A stretch of 64,000 bases of DNA from Prevotella sp. UBA4217. Its GTDB lineage: Bacteria > Bacteroidota > Bacteroidia > Bacteroidales > Bacteroidaceae. Location of the stretch: assembly GCA_002379425.1 (NCBI GenBank), contig DFTH01000012.1, positions 45,858 through 109,857 of the forward strand. Direction: 5' to 3'. This document shows, piece by piece, positions 42,374 to 50,905 of this stretch (its first letter is position 1; the number at the start of each line of letters is the position of its first letter). Below the pieces are notes generated by a model that was not told where the DNA came from, ran no database searches, and was given only the letters and a program-made list of their open reading frames with translations. Both the position numbers and the translations under genes were made by a program.

Positions 42374-43914
42374 AAGTGCTTCCTGATAGATTTCTGTCCG
42401 TTTTGGATTATAATGCCGCGTGTGGTGTCCGTAGCAGGCGTGCCGTCGAGCCGATAGATACGAGCCGTGGGCGTAGTCGTTTCAGTGCGAGTGGCAGGTT
42501 CGATGCCTGTAGCCTTCTCTTTGTATTCTGCACAGGCCTTGGCTATGAGTTGTGATATTTCTGCATCGGCGTGTAGTCGGGCAACGAGAGCACTGGCAAG
42601 GAGTCGGGTGACCTCGATGTCGCTGGCCCAGTGGTAACCCACGATAAGGCGGTTGTAACCATATTCGTAGCCGCGTCGGAGAATCTCGTCCTGATGGTCA
42701 GGAGCCACCTCTGCCATGATTAGGGCAGTGGTCCATCCCAGATTGGTGTGCCCTGACGGGAAACTGCTCTTGCCACGCTCCTTCTCCTCATCACCTGGTA
42801 CGAAAGAGGGATCGCCCAGTTGGACGAACGGCCGCTTGCGGAAGCGGATGGGTTTCAGACGGTCGGCAGTGTCGCTGGAACGTACGAGTATCGAGTCGAT
42901 GAGTTCGCTGATGGCCGGTGTCGTCTCAGGACTGAGCGTCATCCCGACAGCCTCGCCAAACACTTTCCGCATCATGTCCTCACTATATTCGGCCTCGCTG
43001 GCGGCACGGTCGCCTCGCTCTGTGTCACGCTGTTCCTTTGCCTTCCAATAGCGCATCACATCAGCCAGATAGCGATAGTTCGTTGTATCGACAGGATTGT
43101 TGAGAAAGTCCTCACCATGGGGTAGGTCAGCCTCAGCAGAAGGATCATAGTCGGCAGACTTGCCCTTCAGGGCTGCATATTCGGCCCGAGCGGCAAGGAT
43201 ATCCTTATGGAACTCAGGGTTTGTATGGGCACGGGCAATGCTGGCAGCACCACACAGGTAGCCTGCATAGACATCGCTCTGCCAGTGGGCACCCGTGATG
43301 ACACGGTTCTCACCATATTCGAAGCCACGACGCCAGATTGTGTCTTGCAGGGCTGGCCACATCTCTCCGAAAGCCAGGGCCGTTGCCCATCCGCAGGCCG
43401 CATGATCAGAAGGGTAGGAGTCGCCGGAATGCGAAATGCCTTTGTCCCACAGTGCCCATGGCTCCTCGTTCATCATTCCAAAAGGACGGGTACGCACGAA
43501 GTCTTTGGCGGCTGCCGTGCTCTGTGCCCCCGTATTGTAGGCTTTGGACAGAAGGCGCGACAAGGCGGGAGTCTTCTCGTCGGAGATGGTGTCAAGTTCC
43601 AGTACTTGCGCCATGATTGAGCGCATACTGGAGGGCTGCCCGACCGATTCTCGGCTGGCCTTCTCACCACGCGGGGTACCTTTCTGGGTCCTGGCCCACT
43701 GCCATTGTATCAGGTCATCGACAAAGTCGATATTGACTGAGTCTGGTGGGGTGGGAATGAAATAGCCCGCATTGGGCTGGTCGGTCAGATACACATACAC
43801 CGTATCCTCAGCGGTCTGGGCCTGAGCCCTTATGCTACACATGGTCGTTAGAGTGATTGTTATCCATAGGCGGATAAGCGTACTCGTCTTGGTGTTGGAG
43901 ATTGTCCTAATCAT
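42370..43914 (-). CDS. Secreted acid phosphatase with two PAP2 domains
   Basis: 514 residues from the ATG at 43914, which gives a clear signal peptide (RLWITITLTTMCSIRAQAQ). Two tandem PAP2/class-A acid phosphatase domains follow. Domain 1 (about 90-260): RTRPFG, YPSDHAACGWATA (PSDH instead of PSGH) and NRVITGAHWQSDV. Domain 2 (about 330-455): FRKRPF, FPSGHTNLGWTTA, NRLIVGYHWASDI. The repeated sequence FEYGENRV / YEYGYNRL shows internal duplication. The C-terminal 30 residues (ARIYRLDGTPATDTTRGIII ... NGQK) resemble the short Prevotella-type surface-sorting tails and may mark secretion. It hydrolyses phosphate monoesters by family; substrate unknown. It has a -7 box at 43942-43949 and faces away from the hcp operon. 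Confidence 0.88.
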   Translation of the reverse strand: MIRTISNTKTSTLIRLWITITLTTMCSIRAQAQTAEDTVYVYLTDQPNAGYFIPTPPDSVNIDFVDDLIQWQWARTQKGTPRGEKASRESVGQPSSMRSIMAQVLELDTISDEKTPALSRLLSKAYNTGAQSTAAAKDFVRTRPFGMMNEEPWALWDKGISHSGDSYPSDHAACGWATALAFGEMWPALQDTIWRRGFEYGENRVITGAHWQSDVYAGYLCGAASIARAHTNPEFHKDILAARAEYAALKGKSADYDPSAEADLPHGEDFLNNPVDTTNYRYLADVMRYWKAKEQRDTERGDRAASEAEYSEDMMRKVFGEAVGMTLSPETTPAISELIDSILVRSSDTADRLKPIRFRKRPFVQLGDPSFVPGDEEKERGKSSFPSGHTNLGWTTALIMAEVAPDHQDEILRRGYEYGYNRLIVGYHWASDIEVTRLLASALVARLHADAEISQLIAKACAEYKEKATGIEPATRTETTTPTARIYRLDGTPATDTTRGIIIQNGQKSIRKHF

Positions 43915-43941
43915 ATTATTATTGTTACTTGTAATTTGCTG

Positions 43942-43949
43942 CAAAGATA
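43942..43949 (-). promoter_or_regulatory. -7 element of the PAP2 phosphatase gene
   Basis: Minus-strand TATCTTTG, 27 nt before the start codon at 43914. Confidence 0.6.
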
Positions 43950-43985
43950 GAATTTTTTTCTCAATAAAACAAATAAAAATGGAAA

Positions 43986-44031
43986 TTTTTGCGACATGAT
44001 TTGCAGACGTCCGTATCATTTGTCGCAAAAA
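43986..44031. promoter_or_regulatory. Inverted repeat between divergent promoters
   Basis: TTTTTGCGACA (43986-43996) and TGTCGCAAAAA (44021-44031) are exact reverse complements; the inner TGAT/ATCA (43997-44000 / 44015-44018) extends the match. TGTCGC recurs at 44040-44045. The site lies between the PAP2 promoter and the hcp promoter, where an operator for a dimeric regulator could act on both. Confidence 0.55.
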
Positions 44032-44075
44032 TTGTTTTCTGTCGCTACATGAGGCGATAATTACCGGCATAAATA

Positions 44076-44107
44076 TTTGCATAATGTCGGAAAATTAACT
44101 ATCTTTG
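44076..44107 (+). promoter_or_regulatory. Promoter of the hcp-vgrG-like operon
   Basis: TTTG (44076-44079), exactly 20 nt, TATCTTTG (44100-44107): a perfect consensus match 30 nt before the first ATG. Confidence 0.8.
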
Positions 44108-44137
44108 CAGCAGAAATAATAAAAAAGTAAAGAAAAA

Positions 44138-44551
44138 ATGGCATTAACAGCAGTTTTAGAATTTGGCGATAACAACATCAAGCGTTACTCAAAGCAGTAC
44201 TTGGTGTCTGACTTTCGCTTTGTATTCAACCGCGCTTACACGTCTTTCAGTCCTGAAGGTGGGGCTCGCTGCAAGCAGGTTGAGGTAACGGTCGTCGCTC
44301 CAGGAAGGAACGATTTGACTTTGTTTGAGTGGTTTTCTACTCAAGGTGAACAGAGTGGTCGGATATTGATTAGTCTGTCTAACGAAGACAAACTTTCTGA
44401 ATCTGACACACAGTCTCTCTTTTTCGAAGATGCCAAGTGCTTCTCTCTGAACGAGTCTTATGACGTTGAACAGACCCGTCGCAGATACCTGAAGTTGGCT
44501 ATCGGTGCTGAACAGATTAAAATTGACGATGTTTTTTTTAAACGTATCTAA
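44138..44551 (+). CDS. Hcp/TssD-like type VI tube protein
   Basis: 137 residues, the size of a Bacteroidetes TssD (Hcp). The pattern is that family's: an N-terminal strand MALTAVLEFGDN, a long loop, then LTLFEWFSTQGEQSGRILI, SLFFEDAKCFSLNESYD and a C-terminal RRYLKLAIGAEQIKID. These proteins form hexameric rings that stack into the secreted tube and carry effectors. The assignment rests on this pattern, not on a search. It is the first gene behind a perfect promoter, followed 3 nt later by a related gene. Base composition is lower in G+C than in the flanking genes. Confidence in Hcp-like is good; whether a working type VI system exists elsewhere in the genome is unknown. Confidence 0.7.
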   Translation: MALTAVLEFGDNNIKRYSKQYLVSDFRFVFNRAYTSFSPEGGARCKQVEVTVVAPGRNDLTLFEWFSTQGEQSGRILISLSNEDKLSESDTQSLFFEDAKCFSLNESYDVEQTRRRYLKLAIGAEQIKIDDVFFKRI

Positions 44552-44554
44552 GTA

Positions 44555-45040
44555 ATGGCAAAACTATATTCAAACGAACTGAAGGCTTTCGTGGTACCGG
44601 AGAATTTTCTTGATAACCCCAAGAATGTGTTGAAGGAACACTGTTTGTCTGTTCAGCATTTTGACTATGACTGTGTGCATAAGCGCAACGATTCCGACGA
44701 GGTTTATGGCGCCACCGAGCCAGTGATTCTGAGTTTCACCGTGCGTGTCAACTCACCAGTCCATTCACGTGTGTTCTACCGTAATCTGGTTAGCAATGCC
44801 CATTATAACTATTCTTTCCTTTTCAATGCGACATTTAATGCTTACCAGCGTCTGGGAGACTATGATGACGGGATGGTTGTAAATGGCTACGTTGTCAGTG
44901 TGGAAGAAAAATTCTCAACGGATCGGGATGAGGCAGGTCAGAGTGAGCAGATTCTCCTGGATGTGAAACTTCTGGTGCGGAGTGTGACCTATCTCGGCCG
45001 TGAAGAGCAGAATAATCTGAAAAGTGTGTTTATTCAATGA
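44555..45040 (+). CDS. Second Hcp/TssD-like tube or adaptor protein
   Basis: 161 residues, 3 nt after the first hcp-like gene. Its core (LSFTVRVNSPVHSRVFYRNL ... YNYSFLFNATFNAYQRLGDY ... NGYVVSVEEKF) has the beta-barrel rhythm of TssD, but it is about 24 residues longer, with an N-terminal extension (MAKLYSNELKAFVVPENFLD) not seen in the first copy. Tandem unequal Hcp-like genes just before vgrG suggest that the second could be a cap or adaptor joining tube and spike rather than the main tube subunit; that is inference. No catalytic residues. Low-G+C like its neighbours. Confidence 0.6.
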   Translation: MAKLYSNELKAFVVPENFLDNPKNVLKEHCLSVQHFDYDCVHKRNDSDEVYGATEPVILSFTVRVNSPVHSRVFYRNLVSNAHYNYSFLFNATFNAYQRLGDYDDGMVVNGYVVSVEEKFSTDRDEAGQSEQILLDVKLLVRSVTYLGREEQNNLKSVFIQ

Positions 45041-45063
45041 CGTCTAAAAAACTGAAATAGATT

Positions 45064-48000
45064 ATGGCATTAAAATTGGTTGTTAATAGTGTTGAGTCTT
45101 ATAAAGACACAAACGATTTATCTAAAGAAACGTGTAAGAATAATGTTACATTGACTACGTCGGATACGACTTCGTCGTTGATACTGTATAATGTTGCAAA
45201 ACATAAACAGACATATATACTGAGTCTGTTGAACCTGACTTTCCAAAAGAAGATGTACCAGCCGACAGAGATTGTCATAACGCTTCAGGTTAGTCCTAAT
45301 GAGACAAGTGATTCTAAGGATGCCTGGTGCGCTATTCCGAAGGAGAAAGTTACAGACTTGTTTCAAAACAAGAAAGTCGGACTGTATGACGTGGCTGCAA
45401 GTTATAAGATAGGGGATGATTTTTATGTGAAAGATGTTCTTCCGAGTTTTAAGTCTAACTCTATGCTTGTCGTGCTGAAGGTTTATAGTCTGGATAAATT
45501 ATTGACGCTGGAGCACGATTGCCGCTCGTTCGTGTCGAAGAAACTGGTGGCGGGTATCTTGGCATCGGAAATGACCAAATATAAGAAGCCTTATGACCCT
45601 GATACTTCAGTAGCCTTTAGTAAAGGCCAAATGAAAGTGTTGTCATATTTGAAGAAACTCTCCGTTCAGAAACCAAAGGAGAAGTGGGCCAATTCAAGCC
45701 AGGCGGAATACGATGTCAAGGACGTTGGCACAGAGCACATATTTCCCTATCTCGTGCAGTATAACGAGAGTTTCTACGATTTGCTTGCGCGAACAACAAA
45801 CCGTTGGGGCGAGTTCATGTATTATGAGGACGGAAAATTGAATATCGGTTATCCTGATGAGCCAACGGTAGTTATTACGCATACAGATTCCGTGGATGAT
45901 AAGTTTAAAAGTATTAACTACATTAATCTCGATGATCTCAAGTTGGCATCCAATTATGACCTTGAGGCAAACTATGACAAGAATATCCTGGACGCACCAT
46001 TGGAGAAAAGTCCTAATAAACTCTCAGGTTTGTTATATGCTCCTGGCAAAAAGATGGACAAAGTCATTATGAAGAAGTTTGCCGCTTTCTTTAAGAATGA
46101 TAAGAACATACCAACGTTTATCGGGAATCAGTTGTTTGACGATCTCTATGGACTGGCAACTAAGACTATCGCGGTGGATAACAGTAATAATCAGTTTGAT
46201 GAGCAGCATTTCTCGGATGAGAATAGAAAGAACTGGCCGGAGAAATATGGGCAGTATAAATTCAAATCGGGAAAAAAGGAAGGGTTTAATATCTTCTCAG
46301 AACTGAATTCTGATTATGATAGTAAGAAGTATGGCGAGATCCTCAATAATGAAAGATCTGCGGCAGTCGATGCTGTGTGTATCGATTTTGACACCACGTT
46401 CCCCTGCCTGAAGTTGGGACAGGTGATTCAGGTTTATGGAAAAGAATATATTGTTGTACAGATTGACTGCAAACCGCGTTACCAGTATAAGGTTAATAAG
46501 AACAATTGGGTCGAAGCAAATACAGATAATCCTGAACTGGTATATAGTATCATTGGGACAGTACGAGACACTGTTAATAAAAAGGTCCTGAAGAAAGTAA
46601 AGAATGAATCAGGTGTAATGGAGGATAAAGAAGTAGAGGAGAAACTTTTCTATCCAACAGTTATCGCTTCTGGTCATGTCAGATATGCCGACCCGCAGAT
46701 GGCTACGGTCATCGATGCCGGCGACCCTTTGGGCAAGGGGCGTGTGCGCGTGATGTTCTCTTGGCAAAGTATTCCCAAAACAGATGGTGAAATCGATTTT
46801 GACAAAGCAGTGGAACTGTCTTCTCCCTGGCTGCAGTTTACGGCAAATGCCGGTGGCGGTAGTGGCATTACGGGAATGCACTATCCTGAGGACAAAGTCT
46901 TTGTAGGGTTCCTTGATGGTAATGTGGAACGTCCCTATGTCCTTGGTGCATTATCAGGCGGAGCAGGTTCCGATATAGCCTGCGAGACCCCTGGCGGACA
47001 TAAGATGACCATTGGCGACGATGATGGAGGAATTTCCAACTTCGTGCTGGGAACCCTTGCACCTGGTCTTGGTACGCTTTCGGCTTTTCTCCCTGGTGTG
47101 GGCGACAAACTGGCCTTTGGGAAGAATTGGGAAAAGAACCTCAGTTTCGGCGGTGGCTTCGAGATTACCGACCAATATGGTATTTATAAGGTATCGGGCT
47201 CTACTGATGGACGAGAGGTCGGCATTGCTTCACCTTGGGGCAATGTGAACATCAGTGCTTTCACAGGCATCAGTATCTCAGCCCCCAATGGCGACATCTC
47301 CATCAGAGGTAAGAATGTTTCTATTGAGGCAGGCAACAACTTGTCGCTTGTGTCTGGTAAAAACGTCAGTTACAAGTTGTGGAAGGAAAAAGACTCCAAG
47401 AAAGGTTCACTAGCGCAGTTCTTCATCGACATCCCTCTTCAGGTGACTAAGAAATTGGCAGAAACATTGACGAACATAGTCGATCTGTCGATTGTCAGGT
47501 CAGTGGTCGAGGTCGTCATGAAGCCTGTGGAGGGTGCTCTGACGGTGAAGTCCAACAGGTTCCTGAAACTCGAAGCAGGCAAGAGCAAGTGCGCATATCC
47601 CGTCTCGGCTTACAAGAAATCGAAAGTGGAACTCCAGAAAGAACTTGATGAGGAGAGAAAGAAAGACATCCTTGCGGGCACAGGAAAAATACTCGGCGTG
47701 GGCAATGCCATGAAAGAGATTTTCAGTTCCATCGAGAGTGTGGTAGCAAACCTTGACACCCGATATCAGACGCACTACAATAAGTGTGTTGACTTGAAGG
47801 CGAAACTGAAGGACAGTCTTGCTGCGTTGGAACCATGGAGAAATAATTTGGACAAAGATGACAAGTCTGCTCTTAAAAGGAAGTTTGATGATCTCTGGAA
47901 GGATGATCTGATCGGCAAACTCTGGGTTGTACAAGATGAATATAAGGACTTGAAGGAAGATGACCTTCAGTTCTCTGACGAGATTAAAGTCGATGGTAAT

Positions 48001-48903
48001 CCCAAGGATATAGTTGACGTTACCTGTCGTAATGCTCATACCTTCGGGGCAAACTTCAGGCATCCCATAGTTAGTATCAAGAATATTAAAAAGGACAGTG
48101 TTGAAAATATTGATATTGCCATCGTAGAGGAGCGTAAGCGGCTCAGGGCGAAGGCCCTGAATGCCCTTAATGATCTGGGCAGGGAGATACACTATCTGCT
48201 TCACTTCGATGCGAAACGTATCTATACCAAGGATCTCTCTTCATTTTATCTGACACCGGCCCCGGAGGACTATAAGGATAAAATGACAACGGCATTAAGC
48301 AAGGCGAAGTGTCCGAATGTGTATTATTACAAGATGCCTAGTGCAGATTTGCAGAAACTGGAGAGTAAGGGCGATACAGGTAACTGGCTGATTGGGGATG
48401 ATGAACGCCTTTATGTCAAGCGTCTTGTGGCGATGAACCTGATTGAAGAATTTGGGTTCTATCATGAGGAACTTGCTGTTGCCGACGCCAAATACAAAGT
48501 TCAACCTGCAGTCATTGACGCTAATAAGGATCACAGTCTCGTGAATAACACCTGTTGGGGGAAATATGTCGATTCGATCAGCGGTGTACCACCTTTAGGG
48601 AAGGCTGAGTCGTCCATCAGTTCCATTGCCAAGGGGGCTCTTAGTGATGCTCTGGGTAATCTGACGTTCTGGGACAGCACCGTTGAAAAATTCACATGGG
48701 GACAAGGTAAGGCTGGTAAGATACTGTTCGCTGATGGCAGCAAGACCTATTACCTTACCCAAAAAGGCGGAGATGAAGCCGATGTCGCCGAAGCAAGTAA
48801 GGAGTACCTGAAGGCCGCAGATTGTGCGGGCAAGGAGCAGACAGAGATCACTAATTTCCTTACAGTAATCAAAAATGCATTAAAAGAAGTAAAGAATTCG
48901 TAA
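45064..48903 (+). CDS. Giant VgrG/TssI-like spike protein with long C-terminal extension
   Basis: 1279 residues. The N-terminal gp27-like part (1-530) includes FPYLVQYNESFYDLLARTTN and FMYYEDGKLNIGYPDE near 227-266, a VgrG hallmark. A gp5-type OB fold (about 537-640) reads DPLGKGRVRVMFSWQ, SPWLQFTANAGGGSGITGMH and NVERPYVLGALSGG. A triple-stranded beta-needle follows (about 695-775; GVY-type repeats such as GNVNISAFTGISISAPNGDI). Residues ~775-1279 are an extra region, mostly charged helix with heptad-like runs (KKSKVELQKELDEERKK), unlike known VgrG tails and possibly a cargo domain; no catalytic motif was recognised. It is 23 nt after the second hcp-like gene and 3 nt before the next gene. 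Confidence 0.75.
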   Translation: MALKLVVNSVESYKDTNDLSKETCKNNVTLTTSDTTSSLILYNVAKHKQTYILSLLNLTFQKKMYQPTEIVITLQVSPNETSDSKDAWCAIPKEKVTDLFQNKKVGLYDVAASYKIGDDFYVKDVLPSFKSNSMLVVLKVYSLDKLLTLEHDCRSFVSKKLVAGILASEMTKYKKPYDPDTSVAFSKGQMKVLSYLKKLSVQKPKEKWANSSQAEYDVKDVGTEHIFPYLVQYNESFYDLLARTTNRWGEFMYYEDGKLNIGYPDEPTVVITHTDSVDDKFKSINYINLDDLKLASNYDLEANYDKNILDAPLEKSPNKLSGLLYAPGKKMDKVIMKKFAAFFKNDKNIPTFIGNQLFDDLYGLATKTIAVDNSNNQFDEQHFSDENRKNWPEKYGQYKFKSGKKEGFNIFSELNSDYDSKKYGEILNNERSAAVDAVCIDFDTTFPCLKLGQVIQVYGKEYIVVQIDCKPRYQYKVNKNNWVEANTDNPELVYSIIGTVRDTVNKKVLKKVKNESGVMEDKEVEEKLFYPTVIASGHVRYADPQMATVIDAGDPLGKGRVRVMFSWQSIPKTDGEIDFDKAVELSSPWLQFTANAGGGSGITGMHYPEDKVFVGFLDGNVERPYVLGALSGGAGSDIACETPGGHKMTIGDDDGGISNFVLGTLAPGLGTLSAFLPGVGDKLAFGKNWEKNLSFGGGFEITDQYGIYKVSGSTDGREVGIASPWGNVNISAFTGISISAPNGDISIRGKNVSIEAGNNLSLVSGKNVSYKLWKEKDSKKGSLAQFFIDIPLQVTKKLAETLTNIVDLSIVRSVVEVVMKPVEGALTVKSNRFLKLEAGKSKCAYPVSAYKKSKVELQKELDEERKKDILAGTGKILGVGNAMKEIFSSIESVVANLDTRYQTHYNKCVDLKAKLKDSLAALEPWRNNLDKDDKSALKRKFDDLWKDDLIGKLWVVQDEYKDLKEDDLQFSDEIKVDGNPKDIVDVTCRNAHTFGANFRHPIVSIKNIKKDSVENIDIAIVEERKRLRAKALNALNDLGREIHYLLHFDAKRIYTKDLSSFYLTPAPEDYKDKMTTALSKAKCPNVYYYKMPSADLQKLESKGDTGNWLIGDDERLYVKRLVAMNLIEEFGFYHEELAVADAKYKVQPAVIDANKDHSLVNNTCWGKYVDSISGVPPLGKAESSISSIAKGALSDALGNLTFWDSTVEKFTWGQGKAGKILFADGSKTYYLTQKGGDEADVAEASKEYLKAADCAGKEQTEITNFLTVIKNALKEVKNS

Positions 48904-48906
48904 GTT

Positions 48907-50874
48907 ATGGCATATATATTTGATGATTGGAAGAAAGTTCTGGAGAACTTTCAGAAGAGTGTCGAGAAGGATCTTGATGAGATTCATCAGCAGAAGGCTG
49001 AACTTCTGCAGATCAAGGTTGACATCTTCAACAAACTCGAGAAGGGATTGTTCTTCCGTGATAATGACCGTATTGTTATCTCTGCGCCTGAAGTTATCAT
49101 AGGCAATGTGGATAAGGGCGGTATGCTGATCGGAGAATCAGGTCGGGTGGTAGTAAAGGGTCAGGAAGTGGCCATGGATGGTGTAGGTAATACAGGGCAT
49201 ATCATCAGTCGTGCCCCCAGCATACGCCAGATAGCCGTCAATCCTGGCATCGACGGTGTTGAGAATGTGGTTTGCGATACCTCCGAGGTTGTTTCTCAGG
49301 CCTGTGATATCGTGCTCCATAGCAGCGATGCCAAGGATGTGTTCTCTCAGAATCCTGTGCCAGCAGGTCATGGGGGCATCCGCATCCATGCCGATAGCAA
49401 CCTGAATTTGGAGTCTGCCGTTTCTGCCGATAACCGGAAAGCCCAGATCGAGGCTTCCGTAAAAAACATCTCAGAACAGATTGATACGCTGAAGAAACAG
49501 ATGGATGCCGAGAAGAAACAGGTAGATGACTGTTTCAAGAGAATGTCGAAGGCGCTCGACCAGGAGGAGAAACTGAATCAGAGCGAGAATTATCTCTCCC
49601 GAATCAATGTCTATGATATTACAGAGGCCCATGAGGAGATGGAGGATATTATGCCGATGCTCTATCAGTCAACACAGGCTTTTATCAGTGTCATGTCGAG
49701 GTTGGCCGAGATGAATCGTCAGAAGAAAGCCTTGGAGACGGAAAAAGGTGCCATCAAGACTGGCAATGACTTTAAGGAGAATACCACGGGTGCCTCGATG
49801 AATATCATATCAGAGACCATCAATGTTACGACCTCTGACGGTGACGGTAACCTGCATTCCAATATTGAGGCAGGCATCAATGTCAGGTCTCCGAGAATGG
49901 ATGTGTCGATGCTTGATGAGAAAGGCCAACTGGTGGAGAATGGCGGCTTAGCCGTTACCGCACAGAGTATCTCTCTTGCCTCCGTTGCCTTGGCTGGCGA
50001 AGGAAAGGAGATGTGCAGCACAGGTGTTGTCAATATTCAGGCCAAAGACATTAGTCTGCAGTCTGTCGATTACAAATTGGATGACAATAAGATGTTCTCG
50101 GAGAAAGAACTCACAAATGACGGCAAGATTATGATGACAGCCAAAACCGTCGAGGTTTCTACAGCCAATCCCACCAATGTTGAACGTGACGAGGAAGGCA
50201 AACTTTCCAAAGGTGAGTTTAAGAGCGAGGGCGATGTGATCTTCAGGTCGAAGACGTTTACCGTTGAGAGCCTTGATTACGAGGTGAAGGATGGCAAACT
50301 GGATACGAAGGCCTTGACAAAGGACGGAGTATTCTCGATCCGTGCTGAGAAGACAAATATCCTTGCTGCTGATGCCGAAGGTAAGGCAACAGGCTCTATC
50401 AACCTTAATGCGAAGGCCGTGGCTGTGAAGTCGATGAATGTCGATAAGGAGAAACTTACTGACGACAAACTCGCCGAAGGCAGCACAATGACCATCGTGT
50501 CGGAGAAGATGTTCGTCGGTGCCAAGTCGAATGACGTCAAGAGTAAGAAAGTGCAGGTGGTATCCGAAGAAATGGGCGCATTCGCAGACAAGACATTGGA
50601 GATACAGCAGGGCGATGGCAAGGCAGTGGTCCAACTTGATGGCGGCAATGCCTCCGTGGGCGGCAGCAAGACGCAGTTGTTTGGTGCCACGACGATCAAC
50701 GGCAAGACGGAGGTTAAGGACGAACTGAAGGCTCCCCAGGCCACGATCGACAACCTGGAGGCCAAGACATCGTTCAAGTCGCAGAATATCAGCGACGGAA
50801 TAGCCGTTCCCGGTGCCGCGGCAGGTGGAAGCCTGAGTGCTAAACTGAAGACGGAGGATGCTCCGAAAGATTAA
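48907..50874 (+). CDS. Beta-repeat and coiled-coil protein, spike companion
   Basis: 655 residues starting 3 nt after the vgrG-like stop. Residues 1-45 are helical; 50-170 alternate short strands and Gly turns (RIVISAPEVIIGNVDKGGML...); 177-295 are a coiled coil (EQIDTLKKQMDAEKKQVDDC); 300-620 form at least five ~50-residue repeats with the pattern G-hydrophobic-x-h-x-A-K-x-h-x-V followed by a variable lysine/aspartate loop (e.g. GKIMMTAKTVEVSTANPTN, GVFSIRAEKTNILAADAEG, GSINLNAKAVAVKSMNVDK). The repeats look like rungs of a beta-solenoid, as in trimeric phage spikes or DUF2345-like needle tips. The C-terminus GAAAGGSLSAKLKTEDAPKD is flexible. Not a family I can name; a structural partner of the spike is the best guess. 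Confidence 0.65.
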   Translation: MAYIFDDWKKVLENFQKSVEKDLDEIHQQKAELLQIKVDIFNKLEKGLFFRDNDRIVISAPEVIIGNVDKGGMLIGESGRVVVKGQEVAMDGVGNTGHIISRAPSIRQIAVNPGIDGVENVVCDTSEVVSQACDIVLHSSDAKDVFSQNPVPAGHGGIRIHADSNLNLESAVSADNRKAQIEASVKNISEQIDTLKKQMDAEKKQVDDCFKRMSKALDQEEKLNQSENYLSRINVYDITEAHEEMEDIMPMLYQSTQAFISVMSRLAEMNRQKKALETEKGAIKTGNDFKENTTGASMNIISETINVTTSDGDGNLHSNIEAGINVRSPRMDVSMLDEKGQLVENGGLAVTAQSISLASVALAGEGKEMCSTGVVNIQAKDISLQSVDYKLDDNKMFSEKELTNDGKIMMTAKTVEVSTANPTNVERDEEGKLSKGEFKSEGDVIFRSKTFTVESLDYEVKDGKLDTKALTKDGVFSIRAEKTNILAADAEGKATGSINLNAKAVAVKSMNVDKEKLTDDKLAEGSTMTIVSEKMFVGAKSNDVKSKKVQVVSEEMGAFADKTLEIQQGDGKAVVQLDGGNASVGGSKTQLFGATTINGKTEVKDELKAPQATIDNLEAKTSFKSQNISDGIAVPGAAAGGSLSAKLKTEDAPKD

Positions 50875-50905
50875 AGAATCGAAGAATTAAAGAATTAAAT
50901 AAGTT

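Noticed and set aside
43915..44082. Upstream extension of the PAP2 phosphatase gene
   Set aside because: It would cross its own -7 box and the inverted repeat; the signal peptide begins at 43914.
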